Below, in pieces: positions 55,254 to 64,000 of a stretch of 64,000 bases of DNA (position 1 is the first letter of the stretch; each line of letters begins with the position of its first letter). A program made the position numbers and the translations under genes. The DNA lies in the NCBI RefSeq assembly GCF_042186555.1, contig NC_133325.1:672627640-672691639 (forward strand), written 5' to 3'. The stretch comes from Aquarana catesbeiana (lineage: Eukaryota; Chordata; Amphibia; Anura; Ranidae). The notes beneath the pieces are model-generated. The model made no database searches. It had not been told where the DNA came from and saw nothing but the letters and a program-made list of their open reading frames with translations.

Positions 55254-55353
55254 TGAAAGATACAACGGGCTATTGAAGGACCAGATACGCACACTTACAC
55301 CCACACATACGCTAAGGGGGTGGAATCAGGTCCTCATACAGGCAGTCATGTTG
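55254..55353 (+). pseudogene. Retroviral integrase continuation
   Basis: After the palindrome's target duplication the integrase frame goes on for about 33 codons (LLKDQIRTLTPTHTLRGWNQ) to TTAA 55354, where a MITE inserted. Confidence 0.75.
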
Positions 55354-55650
55354 TTAAAGCGGGGGTCCACCTACCTATCGTTTTTTTTTTTTTTTTTGAG
55401 TTCATTCACAAACTTTTCTTCTCAGCATTACATACTCACATATTGTGTGTAATATGTCCGCCTGTGTCAGATTTCGTCGGAAAGAATAACTTATATTATT
55501 CACTGCAGGCGGTTTCCATCTTCATTGTGGGCATTTGAAGCCCACAAGCATTTATTTCCTGGATGTGGTGAATGCTGTGCTCCCAGCATTCAATGCTCGT
55601 TCCCGCACATGCTCACTGGCATCCTGGGAAGCCTGAGACTAGCTCCCAGG

Positions 55651-58010
55651 CAGGGCTGGACTGGGACAAAAATTTGGCCCTGGACTTCATCCAGACCGGC
55701 CCACTTTAATTTTGCAAACACACACAAAAACAGTATATAAACTATACGCAATTGCGCAAAAAATCTCTGCTCTGCAGACCAGAGAAGGAGAAGCCTCCAG
55801 AAGTGTCCTGTTCACATATTTCTAGGGAGATATCAGCTCATTGGTGGATAAGCACTTCAGCAGAGCTCTCAGCCAACCCAGCAATGATTCCCCAAGCAGT
55901 GCTGCTGCCAAGAATGCCAGTACTGCCACTGGTCACTGATGAACTCATGTACTGCCACTGGTCACTGATGAATGAATGTACTGCCACTGGTCACTGATGA
56001 ATGAATGTACTGCCACTGGTCACTGATGAATTAATGTACTACCACTGGTCACTGATGAATTAATGGCTGACCAGTGGTCAGTCATTATTTCATCAGTGAC
56101 CAGTGGCAGTACATCCATTCATCATCAGTGATCATGACCAGCAGTGACAGTACATTAATTCATCAGTGACCATGACTACCAGTGGCAGTACATTAATTCA
56201 TCAGTGACCATGACCAGTGGCCGCAAATTCATTCATCAGTGACCATGACCAGCAGTGGCACTAGTAAATTCATTCATCAGTGACCATGATCAGCAGTGGC
56301 ACTAGTAAATTCATTCATCAGTTACAGTGACCAGTGGCAGTAAATTAATTCACCAGTGGCATTAAATTATTAATCATTTACCGAGACCAGTGGCATTAAA
56401 TTAATCATTTACCGTGACCAGTGACATTAAATTATTAATCAGTTACCGTGACCAGTGACATTAAATTATTAATCAGTTACCATGACTAGTGATATTAAAT
56501 TATTAATCAGTTACCATCACCAGTGACATAACATTACTAATCAGTTACCGCAGTTACCGTGACCAGTGGCATTAAATTATCCATCAATTACCATGACCAG
56601 TGACATTAAATTACTAATCAGTTATCGTGACCAGTGGCATTAAATTATTCATCAATTACCGTGACCAGTGACATTAAATTATTCATCAATTACCATGACC
56701 AGTGACATTAAATTACTAATCAGTTATCGTGACCAGTGGCATTAAATTATTCATCAATTACCATGACCAGTGACATTAAATTAATAATTGACCAGTGGCA
56801 TTAAATTAATAATTGACCAGTGGCAATAAATTATTCATCAGTTACCGTGGTCAGCGGCATTAAATTAATAATTGACCAGTGGCATTAAATTAATATTAAT
56901 GCCACTGTTGCATTAATATTAATTTAATGCCACTGGTCAATTATTAATTTAATGCCACTGGCCATGGTAACTGATGGATGAATAATTTAACCATGACCAG
57001 TGGCAGTACATTTACAGTACAGATTAACCCCTCCCCCCCTCCCCCCGCCATGCTGCATATTCAGTTACTTTATAATTTAACCATGACCAGTGGCAGTACA
57101 TTTACAGTACAGATTTACCCCTACCCCCCTCCCCCCGCCATGCTGCATATTCAGTTACTTTAAGTAACTGAATATGCAGCATGGCGGGGGGAGGGGGGGA
57201 GGGGTAAATCTGTACTATAAATGTACTGCCACTGGTCATGGTTAAATTATTCATCAGTTACCATGGCCAGTGGCATTAAATTAATAATTGACCAGTGGCA
57301 TTAAATTAATATTAATGCCACTGTGGCATTAATATTAATTTAATGCCACTGGTCAATTATTAATTTAATGCCACTGGCCATGGTAACTGATGAATAATTT
57401 AACCATGACCAGTGGCAGTACATTTATACAGTACAGATTTACCCCTCCCCCCCTCCATGCTGCATATTCAGTTACTTACTAATTACTATTGTTATTAGTA
57501 AAGTTATTACTATAGTGCTGCTTACTTGAATGATGACACTATAGCCTTGGTCTCTGTCACTGTACTTGCTGGTGGTGGCTGCCTGCAACTTGGTCTGGTA
57601 TGGTTCTGATCCGATTCCGAATCCTCCTCCTCGGCCTCGGCTCCTCTAGGTTGCAGACTTGCAGCCAGGCTTGCTTTGCTACGCCCTGGCTCCGCCTCCT
57701 CCTATGTCCCCGGGCCGCCTCCGCCCTCCGTCCGTGAGTGACGTCACGGCGCCGGGACAAAGAGGCCGCCCAAATGGCTATATTGTTAGCTGTTAGGGGA
57801 GTGCCTGGGGGAGTGATAATGCCTGTTTTTTTGTGACGCCGGCCCGCCCGCCGAGTGCAGGAGCGGAGCCGCCCGGCACCCGGCGACGCTCGGACGGAGA
57901 GAGACAGTGATACAGTCACTGTCTGACAGTCAGAGTCATTGGTGTAGTGGCCCGCTGCCAATCGGCCCACCGGGAATCTCCCGGTAGTCCCGATGGCCAG
58001 CAAAGGCCTG
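55651..58010. mobile_element. hAT-like non-autonomous element of repeat arrays, copy 2
   Basis: The 8-bp duplication CTCCCAGG flanks it (55643-55650, 58011-58018). Same ends and the same order of arrays, palindromes and CpG-rich segment as copy 1, 2360 bp. Differences are mainly unit number: an extra CAGCAGTGGCACTAG unit near 56290, fewer ATTCATCAATTAC units, and a third C-rich motif near 57440. CRE TGACGTCA at 57739-57746. Confidence 0.9.
55924..57480. repeat. Short-repeat array in hAT-like copy 2
   Basis: As in copy 1: direct CCACTGGTCACTGATGAATG units, then inverted GACCAGTGGC units, then nested palindromes centred near 56908, 57160 and 57323. Confidence 0.9.
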
Positions 58011-58197
58011 CTCCCAGGAGTCTGGGAGAGGCTAGAAACACGCCTACTCCCACGGGAGGAGAACCAGGAAGTGCAAAGAAGAATAGAAAAATAAAAGGTA
58101 ATTACTGCGATTTAAATTTTTTTAAATGGCATGTCAGCATCTAGGCAAGGAAGAGAATACATACAGATATTGTTCAAAATTTGGGTGGAACCCCGCT

Positions 58198-58680
58198 TTA
58201 AATTCTAGGCCAATAGCCAAAAGCACACCATATGAGAGGATGGTAGGGGCTGGGGCACAAATTCCACAGCTGGAGTGCAGAGTTCAGTATTTATGTAAGG
58301 TTCCTGAAAGAACAGGGCTTAACAGATACCATGTTACTGCTTCCCATGACATAGAAACCAAGAGTGACGTATCTGAAGCTGAAGCCTATCTAGGAATGAG
58401 AGGGAATCTGGCAGGAAGGTTTGAAGTTACATTTGCATTGACAGATGAGCTTCAAGACAGTGGCTGGGACTCTGACAGGTTAGTGGATACTTCTCAGCAA
58501 GAGTGGAAAGTGCGGCTACATAACAGCAAACCTGCCAAAATAAACAGCAGTGATCTTCTGGGAAATATCAGTATATTTCCTCTACTCCCTATTGATGTTC
58601 TTTGGGAGGGTCAGAAGTGGGTACAGGCAGGGGGCAAAGTGTTAGTCAGATATCCAGGCAAGAAGCCATTTAGAGGATAG
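58198..58680 (+). pseudogene. Retroviral integrase C-terminus and pol end
   Basis: The frame reaches back across the MITE insertion site and stays open to TAG 58678-58680. It begins with the end of the integrase core (NSRPIAKSTPYERM), then a region without a named domain, then VLWEGQKWVQAGGKVLVRYPG. That last part resembles the SH3-like C-terminal DNA-binding domain of integrases. It is open for 160 codons with no break, unlike the rest of pol. Confidence 0.7.
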
Positions 58681-58718
58681 ATTTTAGCTGAAGGGCCTTG
58701 ATCTACTGTTTATGTATT
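58681..58718 (+). other. Retroviral sequence after pol, cut by the chromovirus
   Basis: 38 bp separate the pol stop from the chromovirus LTR. No env text is visible in the window. Confidence 0.5.
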
Positions 58719-59512
58719 TGTAAGGAAACCAGCAGAAATTGCCTGGCGTGCGCTGGTGCGCATGCACGCGCACGGGAGACCACAGAAGCCCGAGCGCGCT
58801 TGTGCGCATGCGCGACGTGCACACGCAGGAGTGCGCCCTAGCGCCAGTGGGCCTATTTAAAGGAGGCCCCAGCTACTGATTGATGCTGACTGGTCTTCAG
58901 CTGTGTCCCTGTTACCCTGAACCTGTGTTATTCTGCCTGATTCCTGTTGCTGACTTTGGCTCCTGTTTACCCGGCTCTGAACTCTGTTGTACCTGATATC
59001 TGGTTCCTGATCCCGGCTTCCCATCTGACCCGTCTCTGCCTGATGTTTCGGTACCCTGCTGCCCGCCTGTTGACGAACCCGGCTTCCCATCTGACCCGTC
59101 TTTGCCTGATGTTCCAGTACCCTGCTGCCCGCCTGTTGACGAACCCGGCTATCCCTGTGACCTGGCCCTGGTGCCCAGCTTGGCCCAGCACAACTACCCG
59201 AGTGTCTGCAATTACAGTCCTGCGACCAGCTGCGACTTCCTGCTCTGCAGTCCTGCGACCAGCTGTGACTTCCCGCTCTGCAACTACAGTCCTGCGACCA
59301 GCTGCAACTTCCTGCTCTGCAACTACAGTCCTGCGACCAGCTGCGACTTCCTGAAACAGGGCTCCTGGTTTCCACCTGCAGGAACTTGTGTGCCTCCTGT
59401 TCATTGGCTCCTTCTGTTTCACTCTCAGCGGGACCTGGACTGGAGATACAAGAGAGGCCGACCTCGTCAATTCAGTCTCCCTTCAGGTACGTGGCAGTAC
59501 CAGTCAGCCAGT
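58719..59512 (+). repeat. 5' LTR (and possibly leader) of the second chromovirus
   Basis: The first 210 bp match 63786-64000 closely. CTATTTAAAGG at 58852-58862 is TATA-like. An NRF1-like GCGCATGCGC is at 58804-58813. The 3' limit is inferred from a primer-site-like sequence at 59515, not from a second LTR end. Confidence 0.6.
59200..59352. repeat. Minisatellite in the LTR/leader
   Basis: About four units of 36-39 bp containing CAGTCCTGCGACCAGCTGCG and CTTCCTGCTCTGCAACTA. Frames across it give repeated CSAT-type peptides and are not genes. Confidence 0.85.
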
Positions 59513-59514
59513 AA

Positions 59515-59530
59515 TGGTGTCTGAAAGGGA
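59515..59530 (+). promoter_or_regulatory. Candidate primer-binding site
   Basis: TGGTGTCTGAAAGGGA resembles the TGGTGTC..AAGTGGGA type of primer site used by many gypsy elements. No perfect tRNA match can be confirmed here. Confidence 0.4.
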
Positions 59531-59591
59531 GGTCTGCTGTCAACCCTCTGCCAAACTGTTACCGCACTCTCCCACGTAGTGCAAGGGTTAT

Positions 59592-60470
59592 ATGGACTTT
59601 GCCCGCATCCATAACCAACTTCAGTATACATCCAGCTTTACTCCCACTTCCGAGCATCCAAGACTCAAGGATTCCTTTGCTCAAACTATGACTTTCTCCC
59701 AAACTGAACTGTCTTACATTCCTGAGCCCAGGGTACCCTTGCCCGAACGGTTTTCTGGGGACCGTAAAAAGTACAAGACTTTTCAGAATTCCTGTGAGCT
59801 TTACTTTTGTTTGCTACCCCGTACATTCTCTACAGAGGAAGTGAAGGTGGGATTTCTTATCTCCTTGTTGCTGGAGGAACCCCAGGCCTGGGCATTTCAG
59901 CTTCGGGAACAACACAACCCTGTCCTGGCTTCGGTCAAATCCTTTTTCACTGCCATGGCTCAATTATATGCCGATCCTTTCTGCCACCAGACAGCAGAGA
60001 CTTTGCTGAATCATTTACAACAAGGTTCTAGGCCTTTGGAGGACTATGTCTCGGACTTTTGTTTATGGAGCACTGATACTGAGTGGAATGATTCAGCTTT
60101 ACACTTCCGATTTCGTCTTGGCCTGTCAGAAGCTGTCAAAGATGAACTTGCCAGGGTAGAAATACCTACCTCTCTTGACTTGACTTAATCCACCTCAGCA
60201 TACACCTCAGCATACAAATTGACCGTCGCCTACGTGAAAAATGGTTCGAGAAAGCCGGAAATCTTCATCTAATGCCTTCCTGCTCGACGGACCCATCACC
60301 TGCTTCCTTCTCAAGCGTGCCAAGAAAAGTTTCTGACATCAGGAAAATTCCACATGCCAGCTTTCCTAGGCCCCCTCTGACCGAACAAGAGCGGTCTCAT
60401 CATGGCCGCAATAATCTCTGTCTTTATTGTGTTGAGCAGGGGCACTTCCTACAGACTTGTTCCAGAAGGC
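59592..60470 (+). pseudogene. Chromovirus gag
   Basis: Starts MDFARIHNQL at 59592. Capsid-like text (RVPLPERFSGDRKKYKTFQNSCELYF, VGFLISLLLEEPQAWA, GSRPLEDYVSDFCLW) runs to a stop at 60186, about 195 codons. A frameshift leads to the 60272 frame with one CCHC knuckle (CLYCVEQGHFLQTC) near 60418-60460. Clearly homologous to the gag at 14707-15715, but less decayed. Confidence 0.85.
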
Positions 60471-60930
60471 ATCGTAAAAGACCCCTCCGTCCATCTTCTA
60501 CAGTCGTGGCATTAAGTTCCAGTCAAAACCCCACTCTGCTGCTTGTTTCCCTTCAGTTAACCGGAAAGACTCTTACTATTTCTGCTATTGTGGACTCTGG
60601 GGCCTGTAGCTGTTTTGTGGACTCTGCCTTTGCAAATACGCACGCACTCCCTTTGCGTGCTAAGAAGAACAGCTTCATGGTCCACCTGGCAGATGGTTCA
60701 GGCATCAAATCTGGGCCTGTCACTCTAGAGACTGAACCCATCCTGTGCCTCACAGCTTCTGGGGATCGTTAGCTGCTACATCTAGATGTCATTACATCTC
60801 CCCTATTTCCTGTCATTCTTGGGCAACCCTGGTTGAAGGCACATAACCCCCTTATCAACTGGATCACAGGGGAAGTGACTTTTTCTTCTAAATACAGTAA
60901 TTAATTCTGCATTCCTCCTCTACCCAAGCC
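60471..60930 (+). pseudogene. Chromovirus protease
   Basis: Continues the frame of the CCHC knuckle. Active site ISAIVDSGACSCFVDS (D-S-G-A), then VHLADGSGIKSGPV. A stop at 60770-60772 is followed by the usual tail in another frame (VILGQPWLKAHNP near 60811-60848). One or two frameshifts. Confidence 0.8.
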
Positions 60931-62199
60931 TGAAGAACCGCTCCTCTGCATTAACACGGATCCTGAAACCATTAAACTTGTGCCTTCCATTTACCATGAC
61001 TTTCTGGACATTTTCAATAAAAAGAGCGCTGACACTCTCTCTCTTCATAGACCATATGACTGTCCTATCGATCTCTTACCTGGTGCAGAAATTCCCTTTG
61101 GCAGGATCTACCCACGCTCAGAACCAGAACTGGAGGAGTTGCGGGAGTACATTGATGAGAACCTTGATAAGGAGTTTATTCGACCATCTTCTTCCCCCAC
61201 GGGAGCGGGAATATTTTTCGTGGAGAAGAAGGATCACTCCCTCTGGTCCTGTATTGATTACCGGGACTTAAATAAGGTAACCATCAAAAACAGATACCCC
61301 TTACCTCTTATTCCAGAACTATTCCAGAGACTTCGGGAAGCTCGTATATTTACAAAACTAGACTTTAGAGGAGCATACAACCTGATTAGAATAAGAAAAG
61401 GGGATGAATGGAAGACTGCCTTCAGGTCTCGTTTCGGACATTTTGAGTACCTAGTGATGCCCTTTGGACTCTGTAATGCTCCAGCCACCTTCCAGCATTT
61501 TGTAAATGATGTGTTCTGGGACTTTCTTGATTTATTTACTATTGTTTATTTGGACAACATTTTAATTTTTTCCACATCCTTAGAGTCCAATCGAATTCAC
61601 GTGAAGAAAGTGATAAACAGACTAAGGGAACACCATCTCTATGCTAAAGCGGAGAAGTGTGAATTCGAAAAACTCACCATCCAGTTCCTGGGGCTCGTTA
61701 TCTCTGCAGACGGAATTGCCATGGACCCGCAGAAGGTATCTGCAGTACTCGATTGGCCTGCCCCTACTGATAAGAAATCTGTACAGCGGTTTGTGGGGTT
61801 TGCTAATTTTTACAGGAAGTTTCTTAAAGACTTTTCCAGTATTGTATCCCCTATCACCCAGCTAAACAAGCTACGCACGACCTTCACATGGACCTCTGAA
61901 GCTCAGACAGCATTCGAAAAACTGAAAGGCCTCTTCACATCCGCACCCATCCTGAAACACCCAGATCCTGCTCTGTCCTATGTCCTTGAAGTGGATTCCT
62001 CCGAAATAGCTGTAGGAGCCATATTGTCCCAATGACAAGGGACAAAATCGCTACTCCATCCTGTCGCTTTCTTCTCCAGAAAACTAAGTAATCCTGAAAG
62101 GAACTACGATGTCGGTGATCGGGAATTACTCGCTATTAAGTCTGCCCTTGAAGAATGGCGTTATTTACTAGAGGGAGCTGCGCACCCTATTCTTGTATT
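60931..62199 (+). pseudogene. Chromovirus reverse transcriptase and RNase H start
   Basis: One 351-codon open frame (60980-62035) covers the whole RT: YDCPIDLLPGAEIPFGRIYP, SCIDYRDLNKVTIKNRYPLPLI, TKLDFRGAYNLIRI (motif A), MPFGLCNAPATFQHF (motif B), then YLDNILIF. The last should be Y-L-D-D, so an active-site Asp is replaced by Asn. FVGFANFYRKFLKDF and LEVDSSEIAVGAILSQ follow. A TGA at 62033 ends the frame; a CGA-to-TGA change at a CpG is likely, since RNase H text continues in frame (ALEEWRYLLEGAAHPILV) to the insertion at 62200. Confidence 0.9.
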
Positions 62200-62231
62200 G
62201 CAATCAAGTATGGGCACCCATACTTGATTGC
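62200..62231. repeat. Perfect 32-nt palindrome at the insertion junction
   Basis: GCAATCAAGTATGGG, CA, then its exact complement. Confidence 0.95.
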
Positions 62232-62893
62232 ACAGTTCTATTTTTCAACACACACCTATTTTCCATGATTATCTTATGCCTTTACCCTTTCCACGGTTCT
62301 CACTTTCCCACACTTTCTCACTCCCTCACTATTTCTACTTGAGCACAGAGAGTATTTACCAATATCCTTTTAACTAGGAACCACTTACGTTACTAGCCTC
62401 TAAAAATATACTTTACAATACGGTTTGGAACCTTTTGGTTTGAACCACATGCACTATATATATAAATATAGGTGACCTCAGTCCCTTGGTGGCTTTTTTT
62501 ATCCACAGAATAAATCCGACTATTATTTTTTGGGCTTTTTCTTAGTTTATCTTGCAAATTTTTCATCGCAGGTGTTTTTTGTGCTTTCCGGCCGGTTGTC
62601 TGGCCTGGCGGGCGGTGCCCGAGGGTGTGGCCTCTCGTAAGTCATTTTGCTTCTCACTACCCTGGTCTGGACTGCGGTGGCGGTAGAGGCATCTGGAATT
62701 CTCCCTCTGGGGAAGAGGGCCAAGCAACATATCTTTTTAAGGGATCTCCATGTGGGAAGTTTCTCTTCTGTTGGACATACATTATTTGGTAACTATACCG
62801 TATTGGTGTATTACATGATGAATGTAGTTACTGTTATATCAATGAAAGTTATATGTGTATATCAATTCTATTTATATGTTCTCTCTAGCAGAC

Positions 62894-62945
62894 TGAGCCT
62901 CTGAAGAAGACCCCAACTATAGGGGTTGAAACGCGTCAGGTTTAT
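62894..62945 (+). ncRNA. Hammerhead ribozyme-like motif G
   Basis: CTGAAGA 62901-62907; stem II ACCCC/GGGGT (62910-62914 with 62922-62926); GAAA 62928-62931; CGCG, T, then cleavage expected after C62937. Stem I is the longest of the set: ACTGAGCCT-side bases pair with AGGTTTATG-side bases for about seven pairs including G-T. Stem III is A-T plus C-G around a two-base loop. One extra A (and G-T) at the base of stem II as in the others. The most complete copy. Confidence 0.7.
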
Positions 62946-63105
62946 GTTCATGATATGAATTTTGCTATGAATATATGTCTGCCAATGTATGTTCAGCCAT
63001 TTAGTTTTTAAAGCACTCCCCACTGGAGCTCATTGTTTTTAACTCTTATGGTACATTTTTCAATAAAATTGTTATATTTTTTCATACAATACTGACTACA
63101 TCCGT

Positions 63106-63532
63106 TACTGTGCTGCCTAAAAACCCCATTGTGGGGAAACTTTTCCTTTCCCATCCATCTTTTTTGCCTGATATCCCCCTAAAATCCTCAGTACCGGCAG
63201 TACAGGATCGTCTGGAGTTCTGGAAAGTTAACAACCTCTTCCTGCAAGAAGCTATCTCCAAGTCCCAAGTAGATAACAAGAGATTCTGTGACAGAAGAAG
63301 AAGAGGTAATCTGGATCTGAAACCCAGAGAGAAGGTATGGCTATCTACCACAAATCTAAAGCTGGCCTGCGCTTCAAGGAAGCTAGGACCAAGATACATT
63401 GGCCCATTCCCTATTAAAAGAAGGATTAACGCCGTTGCTTTCGAGTTAAGCCTACCAGAAAATCTAAGAATTCATCCGGTGTTCCAAGTGTCCCTCTTGA
63501 AACGATCCGTGGCTAATCCCTTTCCTGACTGA
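63106..63532 (+). pseudogene. Chromovirus integrase C-terminal region
   Basis: The frame 63110-63532 has the end-of-integrase signatures RLEFWKVNNLFLQEA, LKPREKVWLSTTNLKL, RKLGPRYIGPFPIKRRINAVAFELSLP, HPVFQVSLLKR. The zinc and DDE parts are missing. The first codons may belong to the insert. Confidence 0.85.
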
Positions 63533-63745
63533 GAATCCGAGACTCCTGCTCCTCTGTTGATGGAAGGGAATGAGGAGTTCGAAGTGGAGGCTGTCCTGGA
63601 TTGCAGGAAGAGAAGGGGCTAGACCCAGTTCCTTATTAAGTGGTAGGGCTATGGCCCTGAAGATAATTCATGGGAACCCAGCTCTGATGTGCACGCTCCA
63701 CGATTGGTTTAAAAACCTACCTTCGCCTCCATCCTGAGAAAAAAC
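63533..63745 (+). pseudogene. Chromodomain of the second chromovirus
   Basis: Text FEVEAVLDCRKRRG, a stop, TQFLIKW, a stop, GYGPEDNSWEPSSDVHAP gives the chromodomain with its aromatic residues, but two nonsense codons (TAG) break it. Confidence 0.75.
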
Positions 63746-63771
63746 CCTTAGTGAGCATCCGGAGGCTGCCC

Positions 63772-63783
63772 TTAAGGGGGGGC
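63772..63783 (+). promoter_or_regulatory. Polypurine tract
   Basis: TTAAGGGGGGGC just before the 3' LTR (63786), the expected plus-strand primer. Confidence 0.7.
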
Positions 63784-63785
63784 AA

Positions 63786-64000
63786 TGTAAGGAAACCAGC
63801 AGAAATCACCTGGTGCGCGCGCACGGGAGACCACAGAAGCCCAAGCGCGCTTGTGCGCAGGAGCGCGCGACACGCGTAGTGCACGTGCAGGAGCGCGCCC
63901 TAGCGCCAGTTGGCGCAGTGGGCCTATTTAAAGGAGGCCCCAGCTACTGATCGGTGCTGACTGGTCTTCAGCTGTGTCCCTGTTACCCTGAACTTGTGTT
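63786..64000 (+). repeat. 3' LTR, truncated by the window end
   Basis: Matches 58719-58930 with small indels. The copy continues beyond the window. Confidence 0.9.

Larger units (their letters stand above)
55358..58197. mobile_element. TTAA-flanked MITE carrying hAT-like copy 2
   Basis: TTAA at 55354-55357 and 58198-58201. Ends AGCGGGGGTCCACC and the complement of GGTGGAACCCCGCT. Without the nested hAT-like element it is about 470 bp. The retroviral integrase frame resumes right after it. Confidence 0.85.
43553..58718 (+). mobile_element. Endogenous retrovirus, old and heavily interrupted
   Basis: Order on the + strand: 5' LTR (to 44353), tRNA-Pro-like primer site, gag, protease, RT, RNase H, integrase with C-terminal domain ending 58680. 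A chromovirus at 58719 then cuts it off; env and the 3' LTR are not in the window. Insertions at 46385-47148, 48319-50731, 51998-55253 and 55358-58197 account for about 9.3 kb of the span. RNase H/integrase text faintly recalls class III (ERV-L/spuma-like) elements, while the primer site is of the type used by gammaretroviruses. Lineage is unresolved. Confidence 0.85.
62200..63105 (+). mobile_element. Ribozyme-bearing repeat inserted in (and replacing part of) pol
   Basis: It begins with a perfect 32-nt palindrome (62200-62231, 15-bp arms), like a minimal inverted arm. It carries a hammerhead-like motif at 62894-62945, then AATAAA at 63062-63067. A GC-rich patch lies near 62590-62640. No RT. 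The left and right gypsy sequences do not meet: about 1.5 kb of RNase H and integrase is absent. Confidence 0.6.
58719..64000 (+). mobile_element. Second Ty3/gypsy chromovirus, runs off the window end
   Basis: The 5' LTR starts TGTAAGGAAACC at 58719 and the matching 3' LTR starts at 63786, incomplete at 64000. Order: gag, CCHC knuckle, protease, RT, RNase H start, an inserted ribozyme-bearing repeat (62200 to about 63105), integrase C-terminus, chromodomain, polypurine tract. Most of RNase H and nearly all of integrase are missing. It interrupts the retrovirus. Confidence 0.9.

Noticed and set aside
57557..58003. 148-codon basic frame in the CpG-rich end of hAT-like copy 2
   Set aside because: The matching region in copy 1 (50506-50724) is broken early, and the peptide is just R/G/P-rich CpG translation.
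59200..59352. Coding repeat (CSAT-type peptide) near the chromovirus LTR
   Set aside because: It is a non-coding minisatellite upstream of the gag start.
1..64000. tRNA, rRNA or snRNA genes
   Set aside because: I scanned for A/B-box-like and snRNA-like motifs by eye and found none I could support; a tRNAscan run would be decisive.

Overview
The window looks like repeat-dense nuclear DNA from a frog, most likely a true frog (Ranidae). I base this on the composition, on the families present (Tx1/L1-type LINEs, TTAA-flanked piggyBac and Kolobok-like MITEs, Tc1 elements, Sushi-like chromoviruses, hammerhead-bearing Penelope-like repeats), and on MITE termini I associate with ranid genomes (inference from memory, not a search). 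I find no host protein-coding gene, tRNA or rRNA. Nearly every recognisable segment is a transposable element, many of them nested with legible target-site duplications (TSDs).

Layout. 1-11,240: MITEs, a LINE 3' fragment, four Tc1-type fragments (one nearly complete, 5458-6884), nested TTAA MITEs, and AT-rich unassigned DNA. 11,240-24,240: one decayed LINE ORF2 on the + strand, split by a minus-strand chromovirus (11449-16215, TSD CTTTA), by a TA-flanked MITE (16400-20540) that carries a young LTR element with an intact 463-codon ORF (16726-20123, TSD GAGTG), and by a TTAA MITE (21122-21713). 24,617-25,979: a second, 5'-truncated LINE with a 15-bp TSD. 27,035-34,476 and 35,063-39,997: two related large piggyBac elements. 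The first keeps a broken transposase. The second is an internal-deletion derivative that landed inside the terminal repeat of a Tc1 element. 41,500-43,560: a hAT transposase relic. 43,550-58,718: an old endogenous retrovirus (LTR, tRNA-Pro-like primer site, gag, protease, RT, RNase H, integrase) broken by four insertions. 58,719-64,000: a second chromovirus that interrupts the retrovirus and runs off the window end.

The most unusual material is (a) a set of hammerhead-ribozyme-like motifs, seven instances at five loci. Stems I and II change in sequence but stay complementary, and each is followed about 110-240 nt later by AATAAA. Two of the loci are head-to-head inverted repeats (994 bp and 3.26 kb) with 14-16 bp TSDs, and a third fold-back element (764 bp) has the same layout without a convincing ribozyme. 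(b) Two copies of a roughly 2.4-kb hAT-like non-autonomous element with perfect 8-bp TSDs. They are built from arrays of a short direct and inverted repeat, with a CpG-rich segment containing a perfect TGACGTCA near one end. (c) The young LTR element, whose only ORF is intact and has no gag or pol signature that I recognise.

Relative ages can be read from the nesting. The retrovirus, the LINE and one Tc1 are oldest. The chromoviruses, piggyBac, Kolobok-like, hAT-like and fold-back elements came later. The 823-bp LTR pair (about three differences) is among the youngest. No operons or cellular pathways are present. The functional content is the transposition machinery itself, almost all of it broken.
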